DNA of 29,235 nt from Gloeophyllum trabeum ATCC 11539 (taxonomy: Eukaryota; Basidiomycota; Agaricomycetes; Gloeophyllales; Gloeophyllaceae): the NCBI RefSeq assembly GCF_000344685.1, contig NW_006920431.1, forward strand, positions 40,582-69,816. The letters run 5' to 3'. The notes beneath the pieces are model-generated. The model did not search any database. It saw only the letters and a program-made list of their open reading frames with translations, and was not told the origin of the DNA. Every line of letters begins with the position of its first letter. The stretch's first letter is position 1. Below, piece after piece: positions 11,201 to 21,790 of this stretch. The translations under genes were made by a program, and so were the position numbers.

Positions 11201-12203
11201 AAGGCGATCAGGAAGCGACTCAGCGCGCGCGCGTGAATCAAAACCTCACCAGCAACGAATACTGGTTTGATTTCGACCCACGAGGCGGGAGAGTCACTCA
11301 GACTCTGAGACTCAGAGCCTGGCGGAGTCAGGACATGTTGGTGGCACGGTACGTGGGGAGGTGCCAGAGATCGACGGGACCGGGGAGGCGGGATATAACC
11401 AGATAAAAACAATGGGGGGACAAGCACAAAGGGAAGTACGCATGTGTTTCGTGCACAGCGGAACTGCGCGAGTCGTACAGACAAAGAGAGGCATGTGATG
11501 TCATCTGTCCAGAGTAAGTCTACATCGCACCATACCAGCCAACACTTCAAGCCCGCAGTTTACGGGGAGCTCCCGAATACGCCGAGAGGGGGGCAGAGAC
11601 GAGGGCATCGGGCGAACGGGCTGGGTGAGGGAACCGCTCGCGATCAGCTCCAGTGACACCAGCTTGAGACTACTTACGCACCGTCGAACCCTCTGACAAG
11701 CGGTACCTCTCACCGACCACTCCCATTCGGCCCTAAGGCCTAGCAAACGGGATTGCGGAACGTACGAGTGGCATCCCCCAATTGCAAGGAACAACGGCGT
11801 CCCGGCCAGTCGGGGGAGCTCGCATCTCCCCACAATCCCACTGTGGAGTATTGGAAACTGTGATATCCAACGAGCCCCGAGTAAATGAGTCAAACCTCTC
11901 CAGCGTGACTGCTGGCTTGACGTCGGCGCGCAAGTGCAGGAATCACCGAGAGCTACACGACAAACGCGACCGATCCGGAGAGGGTGGCAGAGATGGAGTG
12001 AAAGCAGCTGGACGGGCTCGGAGTTGTCGAGTAGGGCGACGCAGGAGCATGCAGAACAGCCGGACCGACCACATATTAATGAGACCACCTCCACAAAGGA
12101 AGACAATATCGACCGATCAGATACGACGGTTGTATCGCGCTTGTACTAGTTGTATAGAGCTCGGTGAATTACTCTCCGCTGGGTTCTCGACAGCGTTATC
12201 AAC
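8233..12203. other. Long gene-poor GC-rich stretch
   Basis: About 4 kb with many open frames on both strands, which is expected at this base composition. None has a family motif, balanced protein composition or a splice-consistent continuation. A run of 12 G lies at 9346-9357. An AATAAA-type signal on the minus strand occurs near 9115. I could not find reverse transcriptase, integrase or transposase motifs, so any transposon origin would have to be very old. Confidence 0.4.
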
Positions 12204-12242
12204 GTTATTAACAAAAATTGTAGTTATTAACATGTAATTAAC
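12204..12242. repeat. Cluster of GTWATTAAC motifs
   Basis: GTTATTAAC at 12204-12212 and 12223-12231 and GTAATTAAC at 12234-12242 lie within 39 bases, in the same orientation. The same nonamer recurs inside the inverted repeats at 12.55-12.70 kb and 24.08-24.23 kb, which suggests a protein-binding site belonging to one repeat family. Confidence 0.6.
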
Positions 12243-12432
12243 ATTGTCAATAACCGAAAGGCCACATTTGGCCACATTCCGTGTCCTCGACAATACATTC
12301 GAGTCGGTGCTCGTAAAACACATCCCTAAGACCTCAATAAATGTAGAGACATGTTCTCTTTGGAGCACTTGAAAGCCTTCGTAGGAGCAGTACTGTGAGG
12401 AACAAGTCATCGAGCAGCGTGAGAGACCAGGC

Positions 12433-12555
12433 TTAGCACACGACGAAAACAACCTCATTGCCTGCACAGTAGGTGGCATAACTGTCTCGTCCTCCGTAGA
12501 GTGGCTTGTAGTCGCTCACGAAACACCAGATACACCCCGACACTGCCCAGAGTCT
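12433..12555 (-). other. Cysteine-containing open frame, possible exon remnant
   Basis: A 40-codon open stretch on the minus strand reads through SGCIWCFVSDYKPLYGGRD and a further YATYC before a TAA stop. The spaced cysteines and aromatic residues look protein-like rather than random. There is no ATG, its upstream end runs into the dispersed repeat at 12549, and I could not find adjoining exons with confidence. It may be a remnant exon of a small Cys-rich protein. I do not recognise the family. Confidence 0.25.
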
Positions 12556-12696
12556 CCTTGGACGACCATATCCCGAATACCCGGTTCAGGGTAATTAACC
12601 AAGGGAAATCCGACCCTGAGATATTGACAAGTAATTAACCTGTTAATTACAGCTTGTGATTAACCGCTGCCAAGAACTCAGGTCACTGAGCTCTAT
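12549..12696 (+). repeat. Dispersed repeat, left copy (inverted partner at 24078-24229)
   Basis: From AGAGTCTCCTTGGAC to GAGCTCTA this stretch matches the reverse complement of 24078-24229 with only a handful of substitutions and one short indel near the inner end. It carries GTAATTAAC at 12591 and 12631, the latter facing GTTAATTAC at 12642, so the pair forms a 20-bp palindrome with CAAG/CTTG flanks. Similarity stops abruptly at the outer edge (12548/24230). The two copies could be terminal inverted repeats of one large element or two independent miniature insertions. Confidence 0.8.
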
Positions 12697-13020
12697 AGTT
12701 GTAGTAAAGACAAGCCAAATCACCCATCTGGTTCAAGACACAGAGAAGGGTAAAACGAAATTCCATTACACTCCCTCCAAACTCTCGTGTACAAATACTC
12801 GTAAGCTACTTCATCGGGGTATTCAGAAACATAGGTGTACATGTACAAGGCCGCACAAAAATACAATAGTAAAGGAGGGAGACCAAGAATTAGCGATTAT
12901 CAAAGAGGGAGCGCCGTCGTAAGGAGACATATCGTAACAAGTCGTAAATCATGCAACGTACGCGGGCAGGCGCTCGGCGAAAGAGAAAGATCTTGCAGCG
13001 CGCCCTCGAGGTAGGACCAA
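12697..13020. other. Stretch without a recognisable gene
   Basis: An AT-richer interval between the dispersed repeat and the 3' end of the HAM1-like gene. Open frames here have low-complexity or unbalanced composition and no known motif. The right end presumably holds the 3' untranslated region of the minus-strand HAM1-like gene. Confidence 0.4.
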
Positions 13021-15796
13021 TTACACGATGTTGAACCTGGTAACAAGCGCGTCAGCACCTCATCGCGATCCCAAGTAAAGCAAAGTAAGACTCACGCATC
13101 GCTCCTCCAATCCTTCCCACTGACAGCAGCCTCGCTCCTCTCCTGCGTGCGGTTCACCCACCCAGCAGGGTGCCCTCCCTCGGGGATCAACACACTGTCC
13201 CGCTTGCTCACCACCTTAAACTGACTCCCCCGCTCCTCCTTCTTACTCTCCGCCTTGCTCGCCTTGTCCTTCGCCTCCTCCTGCTTGCTCTGGAACAGCT
13301 CCTGCAGCGCCTGCGTCCGGCTCTTCTCGTCGCTCGCCTTCGCGTCCTGGTACCGGTCCCGCACGCTCACCAGCTGCCCGTCCACGTACTCCAAGCCCGT
13401 CTTCAGCGCACCCTCCAACGCCTTCTGGATCTGCTTCTTCACGAGGCCCGTCGCCAGCGGCCGCAGCGTCTTGTACAGCATATCGTGCTTGCTGTCCCGG
13501 ATCGAGAACTTCAGCGTGTCCACCTTCACGTTCACGTCCTTCACCTTGAACACGCTGCTCCGGTCCTTGTTGCTGCCGACCAGGTGAATCGTCGCCGTCA
13601 GGCCGCTGCCGCCGAGCAGCACGTCCGCAAGCCCGCTGTCCGTCAACTTCGGGATACCCGTCTTCTTCCGGAAGTAGAACGCAACGTCCCGCATGTCCGC
13701 CTGGATCTGCCCAAGCGTGAGCGTGAACTCGTGGTGCATCTCGTCCGCGATCGCGTTGTACGGCGAGAACTTCATGTGGTTGTGCGCCTCCAGCGTGACA
13801 TAGTTCGGGAACACGTTCCGGCCCGAGAGCGTCAGATTCTCGATAACAAGATCCAGCTCCTTGTCCGTGTACTCGATGCGCGGAATCGGGATGTAGCCGA
13901 CCTGATCGACCAACGTCGGCAGGATGACCTTGCGCACGTCGTTCCACAACTCGGGCTTGTACTTGAGACTACCCTCGCTGTCGAACAGCAGGTCGCGAGT
14001 AAGACGGGCCCAGTCATTGCCGAACCTACAACGCAACGTCAGCGACCTATCCCACACCTAGACAACCAATAGGCACCCACCTCTTGTTAAGCGGGTCATC
14101 GCCCATCGCGCGGAACCACCCGCTGATCGTGTTGAACAGGTTGTCAAAGTGGCCCTTGTACTTGTCGTCGTAGAACCGGCGGCCAGAGTCCTTGACCTCG
14201 TTGCCCTCGCGGTTGCACTGGGGCTCGATGACGAAGCCGGGCTCGAGCAGCACCTTGCGCACGTACGTGTCGACGCGCTGGAACCACTCGCGCAGCTCCT
14301 GGTCGTTGCGCGCGTCCTCGATGAGCGCGTTCACAGCGTCGATAATCGAGTCCATGCTCTTGAACATAGCAAGTCATCAACCTCTCGCGTCACTCATTCA
14401 GACCATTCGCAACACTTACCTGGTTGTTCGCGAACCGCTCCAGCAACGTTCTCAACTCGCTCGTGGCGGTCTTGATCGAGCCATCACCGGCGACCTGCTG
14501 TCCGTGGTCCTTGACGTTCTCGTGCGCCGTCTTGCCATGCTTAGCGTACTCCTCGACGAAGCTGAGCAACCACCGGACGCTCTCCTGGTAGTCATTGTGC
14601 TTCTGGCACTCAATGATGACCTTCTTGCCACGGAAAATGAACTGGTCGCGGCGCTCCTCCGGGAAGTATTCGTCCCTGAGGAACGTCTTACCGCGCTCGA
14701 CCTGCTCGTTCGCGCGGTCCTTGTGTTGCTGCGGGATGCGGTCCACAAGGCCGTCCTAATGTCGTCATCAGTCCTCACGTCCCGCCATTGATGCAGACAC
14801 AGAATCACTCACCCTCATACCGCGCATACGATCAACGAGACCCTGTTTCTTCTCCTTGGCCTCCTCCGTGTCGCTCGGGGTATCATTCACCTCCTTTTGA
14901 ATTTCGTCCGCCTGCCTCTCCGCCTGGCCCTTCCCCTGTCTCCTCAGCTCCTCCATGCGCTCGCGGCCCTCACGCGCGGCCTGGTCGCCGGTCTTCTCCT
15001 CGCCGTTGACGAGCACCTTCGTGCCCGAGCCGGGCTCGTCGCGCGGGTGCTGCTTGATGGTCGCGTCCATGCCGGGCACCTTCGCCTCGAGCACGGGCGT
15101 CTCGTCGGGGCCGACCGTGCGCCCGCCCTCGGTGACGAACTGGTCGTTCGGCGCCGTGTCGTCGACCTGCCGCAGCCGCTCCTCGTCCGGCCCAATCTTC
15201 GACGCGGCCTTGGCGGCGCCCTTGGCGAGCAGGTCGCGCCCGATGACGGAAAAGTCGGAGAGCAGCTTGCGGACCTCCGAGTTGGTCAGCACGAGCGACA
15301 GCAGGGTGCGCAGGTGCTGGACGGCTGGGAGGGAGTCAGAGGGGGGTAGACACGAGAAAAATGCGTACTCACCCTGCTTCGAGTCATTTCTCGCCTTCTC
15401 CTGGTCGACAGGCAGGACCTCGTTCGGGTCCTTCTTCACCTGGTCCGCATTCACGTCGCGCGTGTGCCAGACAAAGTTCTGGAAGAGCTCGTCCGCATTC
15501 TTGTCCTGGACGATCACGCGCGCCGTCTCGATGATATCGCGCGTGTCCTGGATGAGCCGCTTGCCCTCGGGCGAGAGCGCGCTGGTATCAACGGGCTCGT
15601 GGTCGAGCACGTACTTGAGCGTGCGGTCGATCTGCTGGTTGTCGGGCAGGCGGCCCTGGCGGAAGGCCTCGATGACGCCGTACAGCCGCAGCTTGCGGTC
15701 GACATCCGCGTCCTTCTGCTGCTTGTTGACGGGGTCGACGACGGAGCCCTTTGCGGGGTGGTCCGAGATGTCTTTCGGGGCGGTCGGGAGCGACAT
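13021..15796 (-). CDS. HAM1-like protein (TULIP/BPI-like lipid-binding fold)
   Basis: Six exons (15373-15796, 14813-15324, 14420-14755, 14081-14358, 13096-14025, 13021-13036) give 831 aa in one frame; introns are 48-61 nt. The N-terminal part (about residues 30-520) is the HAM1-like alpha-helical domain, with GVIEAFRQGRLPDNQQIDRT and LIQDTRDIIETARVIVQDKN. It also has a charged linker rich in E, K and R, and VLTNSEVRKLLSDFSVIGRD. The C-terminal part (about 540-760) is the HAM1 C-terminal/TULIP module, with LVDQVGYIPIPRIEYTDKEL and DMRDVAFYFRKKTG. TULIP proteins bind lipids and often act at membrane contacts; the fungal HAM1-like branch is not well characterised. The tail ends WRSDAFNIV, completed by a 16-nt last exon behind a GTGAGT intron. 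Without that intron the protein would stop four residues earlier. It has strong GC-rich coding bias, in contrast to its surroundings. Confidence 0.92.
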
Positions 15797-17677
15797 TATT
15801 GGCTAGCGGTCGGTCGTCAACAGTCGTGTATGGGTGGTGGGGGTAGTACGGGAAAGCGGAAATCTGGAGTTGCAACGGACGAGACGCGCGCGTTAAGTAG
15901 GTGGAGGGCGGGCGTATGACGTTCGTGAGCGTCATCCTGCAGCGGTGAGCCACCTTGACACTTGCTGCCTGCATTTGGAGACGCGTTTGCCAAATCCTGG
16001 AGTGCTCCCGCCCATGACGTCACGCGAAGCTTAACCCTATCCCCAGATGACTGCCTTTTGCGGCGAGAAGACCGATCCGCGGAGCGAAGTTGCAGCGTAC
16101 TCGGTCGTGGGAGCATGTATGCCCCTTGAGCGAAGTGTTCCGTAGGCAAACGGAGTGCCCGCCGTTCAAGTTGTGGCACCCCATTGAACTGACCGCTGAC
16201 CACCGACATCATCACAGATGACCCAGGGAACTAATGAGATGAGGTACAGATCTAAGTATAATGCTTATATTTCGCGGGAGGACTGGGCACCGCACGACAT
16301 GAAGTGTACATATGTGTGTTATTCTTCAGGCACATGTTCCGAGTGGGTCTCATATCTAGCATCCGTGGAAGACTGTGCATGTTAATGCGCCACAAAGACT
16401 CGGGCGAAGTCACCGCGCACACCGCACCTCGCCCCGCCTTGTCGCCTCACCACGCCATCGTCACTTTCCCACCGTCCCGTCGGAGCCGAGAGCGCAGTCG
16501 GTGCTGGTGTCGTCGCAGGCGTTGTGGAGCACCGCGAGCGGATCAGTCAGATATCGACTCTACTCGGAGCTTGACAACGCGTGTTTCCAAGAAGCTACAG
16601 TGTATGTCACTAAGAGTTGGCACCTCTGTGGCACCTTAATTATGCCGCCGTAGGCCGCGAGAAAAAAATTTGAAACATAAACCTGGCCAAAAGATGCGTA
16701 ATCCTGCATTTTCATTTTTCTGGGTGCTTACGTAAGCATTCAAATATGGGGTCGCCGAACGTAACCTCATTTATTTGGGGGCCAGCTGCGTCCTGATCAC
16801 TCCATATGGCTGTATAATACGAAAATGGGGGTCTCCGATGGAATTCCTGCGATAGGGAGTGTCCCATACGTCCAAAGCAAGTAGTGCCTTCACCCTAACC
16901 CTAGCCAGGCACGTGGCTCGGCTACCCTGGCCGTGATTACAAAGCTTCCCTTTATGGTAACTCCGCTACATCTCCGACCCAAATTCAAATACGTGAAGAA
17001 TTAAATTCTCAAAAGTCGGAATTTCGAGAAAATAATCAGATGGTTCGAAAGCTCTCATGAAAAGGAATCGATTGGTCTGGTTTTCGGGACCTAAAAGCTT
17101 TTCCCCACGATCGTGATAGGATCCGCGGCTCGCCTATTGCCGAGTGGTCGGTTTTGAGCGCCTCACACTGTACTCGACGCTGAAAGCACGACGCCTGGGC
17201 TCTACTGTACTCGATCTGCTATGACCCGCTCGTACGCCATCGCCCTCTGCCCAGTCGCTGGACTACAATGGAATCAATTATGGCACAGGCACAGTGGATG
17301 GCGAGGGCGTACGCTCGACAGGTGACGTCAATCTGGCTGTTTGTTCCACTGTCAGGGAACCCTCGAGGTCGCGCCGCAGTCGACATCCGGCCTGTGCGTT
17401 CTCCACGAAATGCAATCCTCCCAACATTGATGAGGGTCGGCAACGTCTGCCAGCCAAATGTCCGTGTGCCACGAGCCGTTCTCCTCAGTCTGAGCTTTGA
17501 CTGTATGACCTGTTTCCTGTTGGGCTCCTGTGCAACGAAGCCAAACTTCAATGCTTTATACTGCTAGTAAAATTTTTACAGTAGTACTGATGCAATGTAT
17601 ACAATGAAAATAATTTATTTACCACTAAAATGCGCAATATTCTAGTCATGAATCAGAATTCCTCTTCACCTGAGTCC
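15797..17677. other. Stretch without a recognisable gene
   Basis: The part next to 15796 is probably the promoter of the HAM1-like gene, with no obvious TATA box. 16650-17120 is AT-richer and includes CCCTAACCCTA at 16893-16903. 17314-17330 holds CTCGACAGGTGACGTCA, a 17-mer found again at 18287-18303 and 19394-19410. No coding region was recognised. Confidence 0.4.
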
Positions 17678-17848
17678 TCATTGATCATCCCCTGGTTCTA
17701 TATGATCTGTTGAAGCTGCCATAGCATTAGCAGGATAACCATCTGAAAATCTTTTGACTACCTCTATTAGTGCATTAATTTTGTCTGCTTTCTTGCTAAC
17801 TTGATGTGCCTTCTGGGCAGCAGAGAAGCCTTTACTATGCCTGCCCAT
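17678..17848 (-). CDS. Small AT-rich ORF, 56 aa, unknown
   Basis: An ATG-to-TGA frame starting MGRHSKGFSAAQKAHQVSKK, followed by KINALIEVVKRFSDGYPANA and ending HIEPGDDQ. An in-frame stop lies upstream, so the ATG is the true frame start. The sequence is basic at its N-terminus, predicted helical, and acidic at the end. Codons end largely in A or T, unlike the GC-rich genes nearby, and the surrounding 300 bases are also AT-rich. That suggests a transferred or transposon-derived segment. It could be a complete small protein, or the first exon of a dead mobile-element gene. I do not recognise a family. Confidence 0.45.
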   Translation of the reverse strand: MGRHSKGFSAAQKAHQVSKKADKINALIEVVKRFSDGYPANAMAASTDHIEPGDDQ

Positions 17849-17903
17849 CAAGAGAATCAGTTCCGAACCATGAGAGACTCACAGAATAGCAGCGCGAGTT
17901 GTT

Positions 17904-18703
17904 AGAAGTGACACGTTCTATCCAGACGCGTCATACACGCGTCCATTGAACGCGTGTCGGCAAATCCCGGGCAAGCATTTCTGGCCTGTGTGGCGTCAGG
18001 CGCATTTTTCTCGCTCGGTACCACTCCTTAAATCTCGGAATAAATGGAATAAATTGTTTCGATGGTATGAAAACACGTTCTCTGACCCCAATTTTCTATT
18101 TTATCCGTTCATCATACTGTAACTGTCATTTCTGGCCCTCCAGAGACCACAGTTCATGTGTTTCAGTAACTGGATGGAAAGGGGAGCTTACCTTGGTGGC
18201 GGGCACTCCCGATACCCCACTTCCACTGTATGTCGCGATTCTTTCTCGGGACGAGAACATGGCGAAGATGGCGGTGAATGAGCGCTCTCGACAGGTGACG
18301 TCAGTTCGATCGCTTTGTCCCCGGGACGCGTTCTCCTTTGTTGTCGTCCCTATTGTTGTCAGTTCAGATATAACCTGCTCGCCCTCGTTCGAGCACTACG
18401 TGACAGTCAACACCGTCACTCCATCTCTGCCGTGGTCAATTTTCCCGGAGCTTGTCCCCCGGGGTCTCGGGGTCTCTCCCCCGCTCGTGGGTCGACGTCG
18501 AACCAGTAATCACGCGCGCCTCTCCTCTGCTGTCGCGCTTGTCGTACCCCGCCGGGCGCTCACCATCTTCCGGAATTCTACGCGGGATCCTGGAAGCACG
18601 TGAGCGCCGAGTGGCCGATGGACTCTGGTGGGTAGGAGGTTCTGTATGTCTCTGGTTGCATATGCGGGGTCTCCATTGGTATGTCTGGCTGACACCCCCT
18701 CGA
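17904..18703 (+). repeat. 800-bp direct repeat, copy 1 (left of the sequence gap)
   Basis: Every line I compared is identical to 19011-19810 at a constant offset of 1107, and the conceptual translations agree throughout. It ends precisely where the N run begins, which is the pattern expected from two contig ends that overlap but were not merged. The block contains three ACGCGT sites at its start and a TGACGTCA site at 18296-18303. No protein family was recognised in its open frames. Confidence 0.9.
17926..17955. promoter_or_regulatory. Three ACGCGT (MluI cell-cycle box-type) sites
   Basis: ACGCGT occurs at 17926-17931, 17937-17942 and 17950-17955. It occurs again at the same place in the second repeat copy (19033-19062). 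In fungi, clusters of this hexamer are bound by MBF/APSES factors. No downstream gene could be identified, so a regulatory role is only possible. Confidence 0.3.
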
Positions 18704-19010
18704 NNNNNNNNNNNNNNNNNNNNNNNNNNNNNNNNNNNNNNNNNNNNNNNNNNNNNNNNNNNNNNNNNNNNNNNNNNNNNNNNNNNNNNNNNNNNNNNNN
18801 NNNNNNNNNNNNNNNNNNNNNNNNNNNNNNNNNNNNNNNNNNNNNNNNNNNNNNNNNNNNNNNNNNNNNNNNNNNNNNNNNNNNNNNNNNNNNNNNNNNN
18901 NNNNNNNNNNNNNNNNNNNNNNNNNNNNNNNNNNNNNNNNNNNNNNNNNNNNNNNNNNNNNNNNNNNNNNNNNNNNNNNNNNNNNNNNNNNNNNNNNNNN
19001 NNNNNNNNNN
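18704..19010. other. Sequence gap (307 N)
   Basis: A run of 307 N flanked on both sides by the same 800-bp sequence. No biology can be read here. The gap may not exist in the genome if the two flanks are one locus. Confidence 0.98.
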
Positions 19011-19810
19011 AGAAGTGACACGTTCTATCCAGACGCGTCATACACGCGTCCATTGAACGCGTGTCGGCAAATCCCGGGCAAGCATTTCTGGCCTGTGTGG
19101 CGTCAGGCGCATTTTTCTCGCTCGGTACCACTCCTTAAATCTCGGAATAAATGGAATAAATTGTTTCGATGGTATGAAAACACGTTCTCTGACCCCAATT
19201 TTCTATTTTATCCGTTCATCATACTGTAACTGTCATTTCTGGCCCTCCAGAGACCACAGTTCATGTGTTTCAGTAACTGGATGGAAAGGGGAGCTTACCT
19301 TGGTGGCGGGCACTCCCGATACCCCACTTCCACTGTATGTCGCGATTCTTTCTCGGGACGAGAACATGGCGAAGATGGCGGTGAATGAGCGCTCTCGACA
19401 GGTGACGTCAGTTCGATCGCTTTGTCCCCGGGACGCGTTCTCCTTTGTTGTCGTCCCTATTGTTGTCAGTTCAGATATAACCTGCTCGCCCTCGTTCGAG
19501 CACTACGTGACAGTCAACACCGTCACTCCATCTCTGCCGTGGTCAATTTTCCCGGAGCTTGTCCCCCGGGGTCTCGGGGTCTCTCCCCCGCTCGTGGGTC
19601 GACGTCGAACCAGTAATCACGCGCGCCTCTCCTCTGCTGTCGCGCTTGTCGTACCCCGCCGGGCGCTCACCATCTTCCGGAATTCTACGCGGGATCCTGG
19701 AAGCACGTGAGCGCCGAGTGGCCGATGGACTCTGGTGGGTAGGAGGTTCTGTATGTCTCTGGTTGCATATGCGGGGTCTCCATTGGTATGTCTGGCTGAC
19801 ACCCCCTCGA
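19011..19810 (+). repeat. 800-bp direct repeat, copy 2 (right of the sequence gap)
   Basis: Identical in the lines compared to 17904-18703. The sequence continues beyond 19810 into unique DNA (TGCTCGAGGTGC...), so copy 1 may simply be the truncated end of a contig whose true continuation is 19811 onwards. Confidence 0.9.
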
Positions 19811-21786
19811 TGCTCGAGGTGCGAAGACCGACCCCCATGGGTACGTGTATGGATTTTCTCTCGGTCCCTATCACCCGATGGAGCACGAATGCAATAGGAT
19901 GTTCCCCCGAATGCAGCATCGGGTGGCACGGACACATCTCGCGACGACCATTCGTGCACGCATCCCCCCACGTACCATTGCCAGCACGTCGTTATGCAGA
20001 CTAGCAGTTTTGGGCGGGCGCTTGGTTGCAGGACGCGCACAGGCGTGCTGTCAATGGGTGTGTTGGTGCGACTCCATGAGGGGGCAGGGACAGGTCCTCG
20101 ATGCTCTGGACGGTTGCTCCTGACTATGGGAGCGCTCGTCGCCCCGCCGTCCTTGCGCTCCAGTTTTAGTAGTAGTGAGTTGAACACACGTCTCCCCTCA
20201 ACCTCTATTGAACTGACAACGTCCTTTCCCGTGGGGTGGCGGTGTCTCCTGACTCCCATGGTATGCGCAAGGAGGTGCTCCGTGCTATTACCTGACGACG
20301 AGAACTAGGGACGCGACCGCCTCTCCTTCTCTCAGGTATCGCGGCAAGCCGTCCCGGGCGAAAACACGCCGGCATCCTGCTCATCCTCACGCTCCATACC
20401 CCAGGCTGGTTTATTCGAGTTGCGATATAACCCCGGGCGAGTGGGCACACTGGCGCGACCCCGCCGTGTTCCTCCAATGCACAGCGCATGCCGGTGTGCG
20501 GTGCTGGGAATACGGTACGGTCGCGCGCCCAGGCCCTGGTTCGCGAGCGTCCGCATCGTTCGACCTCTTTTCTTCGACTTCGGAAGTAGTCGCAGGGGCG
20601 GTGGGTGTGTGCTTTTCTTGAAGACTTTCTGTATGCGTGACTGGTATCCGAGCGCATTTGTCCGTCGTCGGATCGGATCGCACCTCTCATTGGAAATCGG
20701 TGTGCGGTGTGCGGTGTTCCCGATACGGTGCCGTAGCGCGGAAGGGCGTCTCCCGTCCGTGGATGAGGTCGCGGTGCAAATAAATACAGGAGACTCGAGC
20801 AGTGTCCACGCCGTCCCGCCTTGGAGTAGCTGGTGTCTCTAGCATTCAACGGCCGGGGGAGGGGTACGTACGCATTTTCCGTCCAATCTCTGTCTTCCCG
20901 CAGGTTGGTTGGTTCGGGCTGTCACTCGGCGCGTCCCTGTCGGCGGGCTGGTCCCCCGAAGGACACGGTTCTGACCCGGAGCTTCTTGAATGGACAGACT
21001 TACCCTCGATGGTCGATATCTACTTGCTCCAACTACCTAATCACCTTGGGCAGCTAGGTGCGCCCGCTCACTCTCTTCACGTCCTCCAATCCCCAAGCTT
21101 TAGTCACGGATTCGAATATGCACGCGCCGTGCCCACCAGCTTACAAGGACGAGAAACCCAGCCCTCGCCGCCTGTTCCTCTGCTGTACGCTACCATGGAC
21201 GCGCGCGCCAAATTGCACGGCAGGCATTAACACTTGATACTCCGATACGCGCATTGTATGCGTAAGTGCACTCACCCCAGCCGATCCGAGCAGCACGATA
21301 CGGTAGCAATCACTGGTAGTCGAGCGTCTGGCGTCGGGGCGCGGGAGACTCCGAGATGTGATCATAACACTGCGTCCCCCCGCCGCCGAGAGCCCGGATC
21401 ACCGCGCGGACGGGTCGGGCGGGGGGTCTTTTCGGTTGGGAGAGAGAGAGGGGGGGCACGGGCACGGGCTTCGGGTGCTTGTGGTGAGCCAGAGCGGATG
21501 GCAGTGTCTGGGGAGAACAGACGGACGCACCGATGCGGCGGGGGAGAAGGGAGAAGGGAGAAGGGTGCGAAGTGTGTGCGGAGAGGATGGTGTCGAGCGC
21601 GCGGGCGCCAGGACAGAGCACGAAGAAATCGGAGCGACATTCCAGCGTCGCGCGGTGTCTCCTCGTGCTTCGTCCTGCCAATGCTGCTACCCTTGATTCA
21701 GAGACAAGGAGGGAATTGTCTATGTCAGGGTGGAAGGGATCAGGAGTGGCTAGCTAAAGCCTGGGACGTGCATAGCCAGCTGATGG
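19811..21786. other. Gene-poor GC-rich stretch
   Basis: No supported gene. Long open frames on the plus strand (around 20802-21230 and 21234-21965) lack motifs, and the second is dominated by low-complexity G/A-rich sequence. Simple repeats include GA-rich tracts at about 21441-21452 and three GAGAAGG units near 21544-21564. An AAATAAATA stretch occurs near 20779. Confidence 0.4.
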
Positions 21787-21790
21787 AGGG

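Noticed and set aside
13170..14072. Long plus-strand open frame (300 codons)
   Set aside because: Antisense shadow of the HAM1-like exon. It is dominated by Leu, Arg, Val and His as expected from reading GC-rich coding DNA backwards.
16893..16903. CCCTAACCCTA as interstitial telomeric repeat
   Set aside because: Fewer than two full units; easily a chance occurrence.
17139..17151. GCCGAGTGGTCGG, resembling the A box of Leu/Ser tRNA genes
   Set aside because: No GGTTCGA-type B box at a suitable distance and no cloverleaf could be folded by eye; a similar GCCGAGTGG word in the 800-bp repeat also lacks a B box.
18067..19710. A 178-codon plus-strand open frame present twice (18067-18603 and 19174-19710)
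   Set aside because: Duplicated only because the 800-bp block is duplicated. It has no motif and an unbalanced composition, and no homologous domain is recognisable, so it was not called a gene.
17904..19810. LTR retrotransposon reading of the two 800-bp repeats
   Set aside because: No TG...CA ends, primer-binding site or gag/pol sequence, and the copies stop exactly at the assembly gap.
20802..21230. A 142-codon plus-strand open frame with a partly protein-like second half
   Set aside because: No recognisable domain, no splice-consistent extension and no promoter; left as unsupported.
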